Source: Plecoglossus altivelis (Eukaryota > Chordata > Actinopteri > Osmeriformes > Plecoglossidae). From it: 64,000 nt of DNA. Below, in pieces: positions 51,101 through 61,814 of the stretch. Location of the stretch: assembly GCA_036571765.1 (NCBI GenBank), contig BROE01000022.1, forward strand, positions 8,463,575-8,527,574, written 5' to 3'. Each line of letters starts with the position of its first letter. Positions within the stretch are counted from its first letter, which is position 1. Made by a program: the position numbers and the translations under genes. Under the pieces are notes generated by a model that was not told where the DNA came from, made no database searches, and saw only the letters and a program-made list of their open reading frames with translations.

Positions 51101-54100
51101 ACACATTGTGTCACGTTAACATATTTCGCGTTGGGCTCACCATGAATACTACGGATTTGAATTAGACTTCCGTCATCCGCAAGCGTGGTGAATATTTTAG
51201 TAAGGTAGATACACATCGTAATTAAACATGAAGACTCTCTGCACCTTGTATGCAGCCGTTGGGAGGGGGGGGGAGGGGGTTTTCAAACCCAGGGGCCAAC
51301 ACACATCTGTCTGATACCATCTTTCTCTGTCAGACATCGTTTCTTGCTTTCCTATTTTACTGCTGACCTGTACTGGTGCGGTTTTCCCGGACTAATTGCA
51401 AAGCTGTTGTCATTTATCTTCCAGAGCCTATTCTATCCCCTTAACAAAGTCCTGATCATATTCTGCATTTGGAAATGCTGTTGTACGTATAAAAAAAAAC
51501 TACCTTTAGCAACATCCGAGCTATCATGGGAGGGCTTGGTTCACGTTTGTGCAATGAAAGGTGATTAATCACACGCTGCAGTTGGTTTATAAATTAACCT
51601 TGAGGTAATAACCTCAGATGAATCATCCTGTATGTCACAGGTCATATCTTCGAAGAAATACTTTCATCACGGCTATTCCAACCGGAACCATATGGCTGTT
51701 GTGTGCTGCATCTCACAGGAGCCTGCATATTCATAATTTAAATCTAGTTGCCCCTGGCACCGAATGCATATTTACATGGAAGTGAACCGCTCTCTTGATA
51801 TTTTTTTTGTTCCATGTATTAATGATGAGTATTATTAGCTTGAACGAAGAACTAAGGCTTGTAATGGGATGGTTGTGCGTCCGCGTGTGTGACGTGAGTG
51901 TTTATGTAGTCGGATCAGACCGAACACACTGGAGGGATCTGATCTCTATGCAGATAGCCAGCCAGCGATGATCTCAGCATTAAGTAGACATGAGGACTGG
52001 TGCGGCCTCAGAAACACCAGCGTTATGTAAGAGGCTAATAATTAAGACTTCATGTAAATGAGGGAAGGAGATGGGTGCTTTCAGGGGACGGGCGAAAAGA
52101 CCGTCAGCCGTTTAATGGGTCACACGAGGATGGGAGCATATAAAAGATCGTTTTAATATCTCTCTTTCCCAATTTTATCGCAGACAATTAATATGTCATT
52201 ATTACGCGGAAGATTGAGAAATTGTTGTTGTTCAGAATTGAAAATAGAATCAGCCAGGGTGCAGAGAGAAATGCGTGATTTTATTGTCGGTGCAAAGAAA
52301 GCTGACTTAGTATTAGCTGCCAGCCTTGTCAGAGTGGTCTGTGCAGCGAATCCATTATGGCGTGCGTGTGTGTCTTTCCCTGTGCGCCCGAAGAGGTAGT
52401 ATGTCTCCGTTCACACGCCTGCCACGTGTTTGGAGCATGGCCGCCCAGCCGTCCAGCACACAAAGAACCGAGAGACGTGTGGGATGCGAGCAGGGCCAGT
52501 CTGGCATGCTGCCTTGTGGTCCAGGAGTTCAGGTGTTAATAGGAACTGATGCGTCCAATTACCTTCCCCCTGAGCCCCTCTGTTGTGGCCAGGCAAATAC
52601 CTCCCTGGAGGAGCGGAGGAGGAGGGAGGAACTGGACGGGGGGATGGCATAAAAAGGGATGGATAGAGAGGGGAATGAATGAGGGAAGAAATGGATGGTG
52701 GAAAGAGAGGAGAGAAGTGCCAGGAATCATAATTTCACCCTTAACACCTCCCCCCTCACTCTTTTTTCTCCATCCTCCCGCTCTCCCTCCCTCTTCCCCT
52801 CTTGTGCTTTTTTTTGTTATTTTTTTTCTCCTTCTCTCTTCCCTGTTTTTCCCCTCCTTCTCCTTTCTCCCTCTACCTCTCTCTGTTCCTCTCTGCTTCC
52901 TTTCCTTCTCTCTCGCTTCCTCTCCGCTCCCCCCCCCCCCCCATCACCGCTCCCCCCCCAGCCTGTCAATCCTCCACTGTCTCCATGGCAACGACGCCCT
53001 GCGGAGTGGCGGGTTGCGACGAGCCTGCAGGAGCAGAGGAACCAGCAGAATGCGTAAGTCTCTCTTTCTCTCCTTTGGTTTTCCTTTTTGACTCTGTCAC
53101 TCGCTCACTCGCCATGCTCAAGGCAGCAGTGGGTTGCAGCTCTCTCTCACACACACGCACACGGAGTTGACAGGGGCATGGAAGGATGGTTAGGGTAGGG
53201 GGACCAGACACAAGCGCCCAGTGTGGTATAAGACCCTGACCACATCAGGCACGCCGCACCAGCCCCAGCTCAGCAAGGCACAATGGAAGTAAATGAGGAT
53301 TAAACCCGGAGGTTGATGGCTGGTAACTGTTCTTCCTATGTTATCTCTCCTCTCTGCTCCGCTTCGCTCGTCTCCTCTCTCCCTTCTCTTCTGTCCTCTC
53401 TGCCTAGCCTAGCCTAGCCACTGGTAGCATTGTGTTGATGTGTGCTGTAATCCCAATCCTCTCTGCAGGGGTCTCTAGAGGGCCGTGTCAACACGTTCAA
53501 TGTTTGGTTCCCGGTCGTCATTTGCGCCTACGAGGATGGTGCACCGTGTTCGACTCTTGCTTTAGCATGGAGAAAGTGTAGCATGGCATAGCTTGCTCTG
53601 GCTCAGATGCATGGACAGACCGCCTGCCTTTTTTCTCTGTCATGACAGCCATTCATTAATACCCCGCAGATGCTGCATTAATTATTCTGCACGACACCCG
53701 ACTCCTCCGCTTTGTGTTTCCCGTGCTGTCGTTGTGGGCTGGGAAAACACATAGCCCTGCGCCCTGGGTCGGCTCGACCCGGCCCATCACGGCTTTCCCT
53801 GCGTTACTTCGACGTATTGATTCCCCCGGAATTGGTTATCACCGATCTAGCGATCAATGCTTAGATGTCTGATCGATCTCTGATTTGCATCCGATCTTCG
53901 TCTGCAAGGGGTGAAGGGTCGTGCGTCACCATGGTGACCTCTCAGCGCACCAACAGGTCGAGAGCAGAGGGCCCAAATGAATGGCACCATGATTAGATTG
54001 ACTGGAGCGATCGGAGAGCTGTCTGCCGTCCTGGAATCTCGTCTGACGGCGCCAGCTCGCTTGGCTAGAATGCAAGGTCCTGCGTGAGAATCCCTGGGTC

Positions 54101-57100
54101 TGGGTCTGGTCCTGGATCTCAAAGGGTAGACACAGGAGATTGTAGATGAATGGAATCTCTCCTCATCATCAAGGCTGCTCTCAGGAAAATATTTTCTTGT
54201 AGACGAGAGAGACTGTTTTGCGTCTTTGTCTGAGTGCTGCCTTGTATCCCACAGTGAAAAGGATTTTTTTGGAGAGTCAGACCGTATCTGCTGTTCAGGC
54301 AAAGTTCTGCTAAAAAATACAGACTCGTTAGGCAGATGGTTCAGCATGGGCAATTATCTCCCTGATCACGCTATCAGCCCCCTGACCACGCTATCAGCCC
54401 CCAGACCACGCTATCAGCCCCCTGACCATGCTATCAGCCCCCTGACCACGCTATCAGCCCCCTGACCATGCTATCAGCCCCCTGACCCGCTATCAGCCCC
54501 CTGACCACCCTATCAGCCCCCCTGACCACGCTATCAGCCCCCTGACCACGCTATCAGCCCCCTGACCACGCTATCAGCCCCCTGACCACGCTATCAGCCC
54601 CCCTGATCCCTTTGTCGCCCCGCCATCGTGTTTCACAACAGTGCATCTCTCACACACGCCGTCTGACAGGTGTTGTTACAATGGAAGAGATTGATTGACA
54701 GATGCCTCTATCCAATCAGCAGCACTCTGGGCTGAGCTGCAGGCGTTCCAGCTCCGACGCGGCCTATGAGCCGGCTGAGACGGTGAGGGCCCAGCGCGAG
54801 TGCCGACTGCGGCCCCACTACAGTGACCCCATGCCGGCTGATGCTGCCAAGCGCAAACAGCTGGAGATGAAGATCGCTGCCGCCGCACGGTTCCACAGCC
54901 AGCGCAGGGACCGGGACAGGGACCGGGACAGGGACAGGGACCGGGACAGTGGTGAGTGGATTTCACATTTCTAAGTCAAAAGTCCTTGTAATCTGTGTGT
55001 GATTGAAATCTTTTTAAATGTAATTAATTTTAAACATGTCTCCAAAAAGCATGTCTGTTGCCACGTTACATCCTAGTTTGTGAGCGCACAAAGCCATACA
55101 GTTTTTTTAATCATCATTCCATAAAACAACAACAATCCCTTGTGTATTTACATAACGCTACTTCATTTGATGAGTAAGCTAAATGATTTGGAAAGCAGCC
55201 TGAGTGTTTGCATTAGTCGTGACCTGTATCCAGGCAGATATGGGCATGCTGGATTCTGTTGTGTGATGGCAGGTTCTCCATGTTCCTCCCTGTCTGCTTT
55301 TTTCATCCTAGTAGCACCTGTTCAAATGAGGGGGTTTACTCCTCATGAAGAGCAGTACTACTCTAGGACAGGCAGGGCAGGAGTCCTTCCTCATTAGTTG
55401 CCTGGCGCTAGCTAGCTAGGTAGTCTTCCCAGTGCCCCCATCTGGCATGGGGCATGTGTGCTTCTAACACAAAGTCTCTGAAGGTCTTTACACAGACCCG
55501 TCCGCATGACTGTCTTCGCTTACCTAACAGGCTGTTGGCTCTTGACAGTTGACAGTCCTCTGTGCCTGGCTCAGACTGGCTCTGGATCCATGACTCCACT
55601 GAACAGAGTCCCAGTGTAACCGGGAGTCGTGCAGCGTGTGCAGAGGCAGGGGATTAGGCCACAGAGGCGGAGAAGAGCAGGATGGCTGCGCGCAGCCATG
55701 AGCAGAGCAGCCAGGCCGCGAGGCTGAGCTCTCAGACGAGCCGAGCTGTCACGCTCCAGCCCTGACACGTCACAGACGCCGCAGCCTCCTGTGACCTCAC
55801 AGCTCGGAGTGTTTTCTGACCACTCTGCCGGGCCTCCATCACACACGCCACTTTCGCTCCAAAGTAGTTCCGTCAAAGTAACAGCCTCCAGCCTCCTTCC
55901 CTCCAAACGGCTGCTCCTGGCTGCTGATTGGACACAGGCAGCTGAATCACAGTAACCTATTACGTGTGTTCCTTAACATTTTCCCTCCTGTCTTGACATT
56001 TTAAGATAGTCTTGTTTCGAATGGAATGATTTTCACGAGCCTCATCTGTTTGGCTTAAAGTAGAGAAGCTGTTGGACATAACCTGATTATGTCACAGCAT
56101 AACAGAGTTGCCTCACATTTCTGTGGTCCATCCCTTGGGAGAAGCACCTTCTACAACCTCTCAACAATTCTCTCTTGTCCTGACTGATGCAGGACATATG
56201 CTAGTCAATATGTTGCCATATGGTAATGTTGACCTTAATGGACTATTGACAATGTTTTGATGTCCGGCGCCAAAGGTCTAAGTCAAAGGTCGTGCAAGTG
56301 GAGAAGAAAGTCTTCTATATGATAATGATAGTAGTTGATGACAGATAGTTAGTGATTGAAGGAGCCTTTCTGCTCATCTCCCTCAGAACCTCAGATCAAC
56401 GCTACCGTGTGTGTCTTCCTCCCACAGCCCCGGCTGCTTTGCGTGGCCGCTCGGAGCCCAGCGGTGAGGAGCGTGCGGGGGGCCTGAGGGTGCGGCGAGG
56501 CGGGCAACATCGCTGGAGCACCGTGAGCAGCCTGAGTGTGGACAGCGGCGTGGTGGGCCTGAGCGATGAACGCGAGGAAGAGGAGGAGCCGCGCAGAGTC
56601 CGGCGCAGCGGTGGGGCAGAGGTGGAGCGCGTGGACAGCGGCATCGGGCCGGGCCTCGCCCGGGGCTGGAAGAGGCCCTCGGCCTCCCTCAGGGTCTGGG
56701 AGGCCCAGAGGCCGTGCCCTGACTGTGGCCAGAGGGACAGGGAGGGCATGTGTGAGCGCTGCTCCAAGCTGCGCACCGAGCGCAAGGAGGCCATCCTGGA
56801 GTTCCTGAACACAGAGTCGAGCTACGGCGAGGACCTGCGCATCATCAAGGAGGAGTTCTACTGCCCCATGCAGAGCGCCACCCTGCTGAGCACCGAGCAG
56901 CTGGCCGTGGTCTTCAGCAACGTTCAGGAGCTCATCGACGTCAACGAGCGCTTCACTGAACACCTGCAAGACAGCATCGACCAGGCCTTCGACCAGGTGA
57001 AGCAGGCACACACACACGCACAAACCCGCTTACACACATGGGCAAACACACACGCGCCCACCCATCAGTTCTTGGACATTTGACTCTCAGACACAGTAGA

Positions 57101-58672
57101 TAACCTGGCTGCTGTGTCTGCCTACAGGGGGATGAGGACCTACTGACAGTGTGTATTGGAGAGATCTTCCTGGAGTTTGTCAACATGCTGCCAGCCTTCC
57201 AGACCTACTGCCTGCAGCAGTCTACTTCAGTAAACATGCTCAACACCTTGGAGAAGGAGAAGGAACTCCTCAGGTAGATGGCTGGCACACTGCTCTGTGG
57301 TAGGACTGTATCCTGGAACACCTGCACCTGGAGATTAGACTGGATTTGCCATTGACTGTCTCTAATTTAGGATTTAAACTTTCTGGTAAAAGACAGTCAA
57401 TTATGCCTGTTCAGACTGAATAGATGTGTGCACTGAACACGGTGCCCTAGGAGCAGTAGCTTAAGGTAGTCTAGCTACTCCATGGTGTTACTTTTAAAAC
57501 AGAAGAGACATAAGGCAATCATTTATTCATGACTGAAACTATTTGGAGAATATTACTGAAGTCATTTGCTATTTTAGGTCCAGCCATTTCTCACTCAATG
57601 ACTCAGGCGTTCGCTGATTCTCTCAACTGTGGAATGAGGTCTGAGTTCTTCTAAGGACACTGACCCATCGTTTGATTTAGTTGTTGTTGTATCTATAATC
57701 TTACAGTAGGTCTTTCTTTCTTTCTTCATTTCTGTCTTTCTGCATGTGTGTCTGTCTGTCTTTCTTTTTGTCTATCCTTCCTTCTGTCCCAATCTGTTGT
57801 TGTCCCGCTCCCTTCACAGGATCTTCCTGGACGTGTCCCAGAATGACAACACAGCGCTGCGTCGAATGAACTTGCGTTCCTTCCTCATGGCCCCTCTCCA
57901 GCGTGTCACCAAGTACCCGCTCCTCCTCAGCCGCATCAGCAAGGCCACCACCGAGTGTCACCCTGACCATGGGCGCCTGCGCGAGGCCAAGAGCCGCGTG
58001 GAGTCCCACCTGGAGCACATCAACATGAAGACCCGGCAGGAGGGCACGGTCACCTGGTCCCTGCGCTCGTTCCGTCGCGACAGCCGCAAGAACCGCGAGG
58101 TCATCAACATCGAGATGAGGGAGCTGTCTCTGAAGACCGTGGGCTGGGCCCGGGAGAGCACGCGCTTCGTCATGGAGGGACCCTTGCAGCTGTCCCAGCC
58201 TGCCGACGGCCAGTGGCTGAAGAAGGGCAGCAAGGCTCTCAAGTTCCAGAACGTTCAGAGCCTGCTGATGGTGCGGACGCAGCGGGCAGGGGAGGGGGCG
58301 CCGGTGGGGCAGCCTGGCTGTCAGACAGACCCGGGCGCCCGGGGGGAATGTGAGCCGCCGGAGCCGCCTGGGGAGAGCGTGCGGGACGGCGTGCTGGTTC
58401 TCATCAAGGACAAGAGCAGTGGGAAGTTCACAGTGCTGCGCGAGCCCATCCGCCTGGCCAACTGCGTGGTGTCGGCCGACCCGGAGAGCGAGGACACGTT
58501 TGAGCTGCTGGACATCAGGAAGGAGGCTTTCGTGTTCAGGGCGTCGGACAAGTCACGTACACAGCAGTGGTTTCGCCAGATCAAGAGGTATTCCCGGGAT
58601 CTAGGGCCCTGGAGGAAGAGACGGAACGCTCTGCCTAATATCATGATTAACACGAACCAGAGTCGCTCCTGA
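48127..58672 (+). CDS. Rho guanine-nucleotide exchange factor (DH-PH) with long N-terminus; exon structure partly unresolved
   Basis: Well-supported exons: 48082-49784 (first in-frame ATG 48127), 54702-54951 (5' boundary uncertain), 56428-56996, 57128-57273 and 57820-58672; also 52962-53053, whose frame is uncertain. The protein is about 1190 aa. The first ~550 residues are low-complexity, Pro/Ser-rich, with short likely-conserved blocks (EEIKQEVLRRLQLRRQSSTP, LHIPTFEEFKRMRQ, MKDGFIGSALDLIKK). Next come a charged region with an Arg-Asp repeat and then CPDCGQRDREGMCERC (CX2CX8CX2C). A DH domain follows directly (RKEAILEFLNTESSYGEDL to RSFLMAPLQRVTKYPLLLSRI, the conserved alpha-8 helix), then a PH domain ending at the invariant-type Trp in RTQQWFRQIKRY. 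DH-PH proteins activate Rho GTPases by GDP release. I do not recognise which ARHGEF or PLEKHG subfamily this is and give no symbol. Confidence 0.85.
49785..52740 (+). other. large RhoGEF intron
   Basis: This follows a good donor (AGAG|GTGAGTC). It contains the compound CA repeat listed separately and AT-rich unique sequence. I saw no exon here that resolves the frame problem downstream, but a small one could be missed. Confidence 0.6.
50560..50765. repeat. compound (CA)n microsatellite
   Basis: About 200 nt of CACA with interruptions CTCA, GTACA and GACA lie in a RhoGEF intron. It creates long artificial Thr/His and Val/Cys reading frames on both strands. Confidence 0.9.
52741..52960 (+). 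repeat. pyrimidine-rich tract ending at a splice acceptor
   Basis: About 220 nt of C/T-rich DNA with C14-type runs leads into CCCCCCCAG at 52961. It would be an exceptionally long polypyrimidine tract for the exon at 52962. Confidence 0.7.
52962..53053 (+). CDS. candidate RhoGEF internal exon, frame unresolved
   Basis: A strong acceptor (CCCCCAG) and donor (GC|GTAAGT) bound a 92-nt segment that is open in all three frames. Joined to the donor at 49784 it reads on in one frame, but then leaves one base over, whereas the exon at 54702 needs none. A second frame joins 54702 exactly and contains ATG 52985 in a perfect CCATGG context, suggesting an alternative start. A third frame would join an acceptor at about 54742. 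Either a further small exon or an alternative first exon is implied. Confidence 0.5.
54361..54600. repeat. 20-bp minisatellite, 12 copies
   Basis: Twelve head-to-tail copies of CCTGACCACGCTATCAGCCC with few substitutions and balanced one-base indels fill exactly 240 nt, in the intron just before the RhoGEF exon at 54702. There are no unique spacers between units, so this is not a CRISPR-like array. Confidence 0.95.
54905..54948 (+). repeat. in-exon repeat coding Arg-Asp dipeptides
   Basis: GGGACC/GGGACA hexamer units code for alternating Arg-Asp (seven RD pairs) at the very end of the RhoGEF exon that stops at 54951. Length change in steps of six bases would keep the frame. Confidence 0.85.
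54952..56427 (+). other. RhoGEF intron
   Basis: Bounded by a GTGAGT donor and a TTCCTCCCACAG acceptor, and phase-compatible on both sides. No other feature is recognised. Confidence 0.65.
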
Positions 58673-60524
58673 GATTCAGTCCCTTGAGGAAGCTCTCTTC
58701 TCTCCTCCTCCGCGCGCTGGACCTGGGTACACAGGTGTACATACATAGACAGTGCTACTGCTCTGAGAACTCTGGGGGAGATTCCAGTTCTGAGTCTCTC
58801 AACACACATGCCCAGGCAGGAACGAAGAGAGCACTTTTTTTCGACAAGTGCATAATACTTATACATGAACTTCGTTTTTGTTTTTCATTTCAAACAGGAA
58901 AAAATGACCAGACCGTTAGTGACCAAAAGAGAGACTTGGTTGGAAGTACTGACACCCTTGATTGTAAAGATGTTTTGAGTGAAAATTCATTTGTTTGACA
59001 GTGTCTGCGTTTAAAGAATTGTTAAACACGATAGCAAAAAAAAAAAAAAAACACAGAAAAAAACGTGGTTACAAAGTGAAAAAGATGAGAGAACGCTGTT
59101 ATTGAAGATGCTGAAGTGAGTGAGTGAGCTGCTGGTCTGTACAGTAAGAACCTTGACCAGAGTAGTGACAAAGTAAAAGGCTTCTGTTTGGAATTTTGCC
59201 CAAGGACAGTGACTTCCCTCTGCCCTCCTTCTCTTTAAGTTGGTAGCATGGTACACTGCCAAGAGTAGAACAGTGCCTACAGGTGGGCAGATTCCCCTAG
59301 AGGCTGATTACAGTGTGTTGCTGTGCCGGGGTCAAGTTACAATGCAGCAATAATCTATCTGCCATTTTCACATTCGATACCAGTACTTGGTTCTGCACTT
59401 GCTGGTATTGTCATGTGCTGTCTAGAGGGTGGGGTGGGGGGGGTCCCTTACATTAATTAGCACACTTTCAGCAGGAACCCCCCTCCATGAAGACAGCCCA
59501 AAATACAGTAGCATGGAATAGTGTGATCAACTACGGCTACAGAGATTGTCCACTATAAATAGATGACCTTTCTTCTCGGAGACCATGAGACTGATGTTAG
59601 CTTTTTCATCCCTTACATAAGCTCACATCTTAATGGTTGATTTTTGAGAAGGGAAACTACAAAATGATGTGCCTTTTTTGTTTGTGTTTTTTACTCTGAA
59701 TGAAGTTCTAATCCGTCACGGTAGCGTTGATAACTGGGAAACGGCGCCAGACCGCCCTCTGGCTGTGGGTGGCAGAATGGCACAATCTGCGCTCAACACC
59801 AAGCATCCCCCTGACCAAACTGCATCCCAATTCTAAAATCTATTCAGCTGAAATCGCTGAAGCCCCCTTTGTTGATTTAAACCTACAGGTTCTAGAATCG
59901 TATTTTACACACGTGGCACATGCTTTCAAATACACGTAAGAGAGGGTAAGCGTGCCTACATCAGAACGAAGGGTTGAGGACTAGACCTGTGCAGGTCCCT
60001 GGCTTGCGTATTTTGCGAATGCTCTTTTTTCAGTTTGACGCACTTTATAATAACAGAATATTGGATCCACATGACGGTGTCAGGACTTCTTAAACCGTTC
60101 TTGCAGTTAGTGAAAAGCTTTATTGGGTTTTCTGGGTTAAGATCTTTATTTACAGACCTCATTAGTAAAACACATTCGATCTCTGTCGAACGCAGCGGTC
60201 GAGGCAATACAGTACTCATCAACCAAATCTTTAACCTTCGCATGCTGTCTGATTATGTTAGTCAAAAGTAGCGCAGGTATTTAAGGTAGCTAATCACTGT
60301 GTTTTGGAGAGTAAAACGGTGTGTGGACTGCTGCCTTGGTTGTTACTGCTGTCTTTCCAATGGCATTAGCACTGTTAGTTCTTTCAGGTTCCTGTTCCTC
60401 TAGATTACCAGGAGCCATAGGGAAGGCACCTGATCTTCGAAGAAACACCTTTCAACATTCCCCCCCCCTCTGTATAAAAAAACAACAACTCAAATGTCCT
60501 ATTTCCTTATGTAATATATTGTGA

Positions 60525-60530
60525 ATTAAA
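60525..60530 (+). terminator. candidate polyadenylation signal of the RhoGEF gene
   Basis: ATTAAA lies 1.85 kb after the stop codon. A canonical AATAAA at 60675-60680 is an alternative that would make the transcript overlap the TSN 3' end. Confidence 0.35.
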
Positions 60531-60621
60531 TTGAAGAAAAAAAATGTTTCTCTTATCCTGGCTGCTAATTCCTGTCAAGAACATTTAGAAAGAGACAATT
60601 AGATGGTGCAAAGTAGAAATA

Positions 60622-60627
60622 TTTAAT
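60622..60627 (-). terminator. candidate polyadenylation signal of TSN
   Basis: TTTAAT on the plus strand reads ATTAAA on the minus strand, about 1.2 kb past the TSN stop codon. A transcript ending here would finish within about 100 nt of the RhoGEF transcript. Confidence 0.3.
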
Positions 60628-61559
60628 TGGAACAAATGGCCTCACAACTGATCCAACAAAGGATCGAATCCAGAAATAAAACAGTGAAACGGGAAGTCCT
60701 GTTGATCAGGTGGAATCATTTGGTAACCACACACGATTCACAAATGTAGGGAAACTATTCAAACACACTGGAATAGCGCAACAAAATCAACGATTGCACT
60801 TGACGACAACACAGTCCAACGACACTACCATGATTTACAAGACGAAAAAATGCACGGAGGTTGCCAAAAGTATGAAAAGAACATTTAAGACTTGGCTTTG
60901 CCAGGAATAAAATCACTGAACAACTGTTTTTGCAGTGTATGGTACAGTACATAGCCAAATGAAAAGCTGCGTTCAGCATCACCCTAGCTTGGCCTGATCT
61001 AGTCCCTCCTGTCCACGGAACATGCAGACAAACCAGGCAGACACTTACATAGAATCAATGCATTGTTAATATTGAAAAAGCGCACTTTGTCGACGCATTC
61101 ATGTAGTTTTTTTTAAACACAGGCTAGAGGCTTCATCTCTGTGTTGAGTGCACCAGTTCTGTTTCTTTGGCTTTTTAACAATAGTTTGAATGTGTTGAGG
61201 AGAAATAACCATTACAATCACATTCAGCTGCCTTTAAACTGTCTGTATTGAACTACTTCCCTGGGTTTTGGAAGATTCATGAACTTATATTTTAGCATAT
61301 GGATTTTTTTGAGTTTTTTTTTTTCTTTTGGGTGATTTAAACTACAACTTTAACCTTAAATGAGAAAACAAAACAATACTGAATAGATAAGGTGTGTATA
61401 ACAGTTTCAACAACAAAATCCAAATTTTGTGAAACATGAAAAGCACTCTGATGATGTCAGAAACGGGCAACAAATCCAAACACCAGTTTTAAGTTGGAAC
61501 TCCCCTTCGAAACCACTGTCTAGGGGTTTCCCAACCCCGCTGACAGACTGCCACACACT

Positions 61560-61631
61560 CACACTCTCTCTCTCTCTCTTTCTCTCTCAGACACACACTC
61601 TCTTGCTCTCATACACACTCTTTCTTTCTCT

Positions 61632-61674
<43 letters not shown>

Positions 61675-61695
61675 TCACACACACACATTCACACA
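61560..61695. repeat. compound CT / CA microsatellite
   Basis: CT runs (the longest about 61645-61672) are mixed with CACACA stretches, within the likely TSN 3' untranslated region. Confidence 0.9.
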
Positions 61696-61814
61696 CAGTC
61701 TGCCTTAAGCTTCCAGGGCATCAGACCTTTGGTCCTGCCCTGCGACAGGTCAAGTCCTCTGTCCCAGTTATGGAGGATTGTCCCAGCCCCTTTCCTAAAC
61801 CCCTCCTCCCAGCT

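Larger units (their letters stand above)
58673..61814. other. convergent 3' UTRs of RhoGEF (+) and TSN (-)
   Basis: No further coding exon is recognised. A-rich runs lie near 59036-59052. The CT/CA microsatellite at 61560-61695 would be in the TSN 3' UTR. The polyadenylation signals of the two genes appear to meet around 60.5-60.7 kb. Confidence 0.6.

Noticed and set aside
54226..54465. 79-codon ORF reading into the minisatellite
   Set aside because: Its second half is translated repeat; no homology or splice link to the RhoGEF.
54361..54600. Possible CRISPR-like array
   Set aside because: The units are directly adjacent with no unique spacers, and the host is a vertebrate. It is a minisatellite.
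56391..57023. 210-codon minus-strand ORF
   Set aside because: It is antisense to the GC-rich RhoGEF exon containing the start of the DH domain; high GC3 leaves the opposite strand open.
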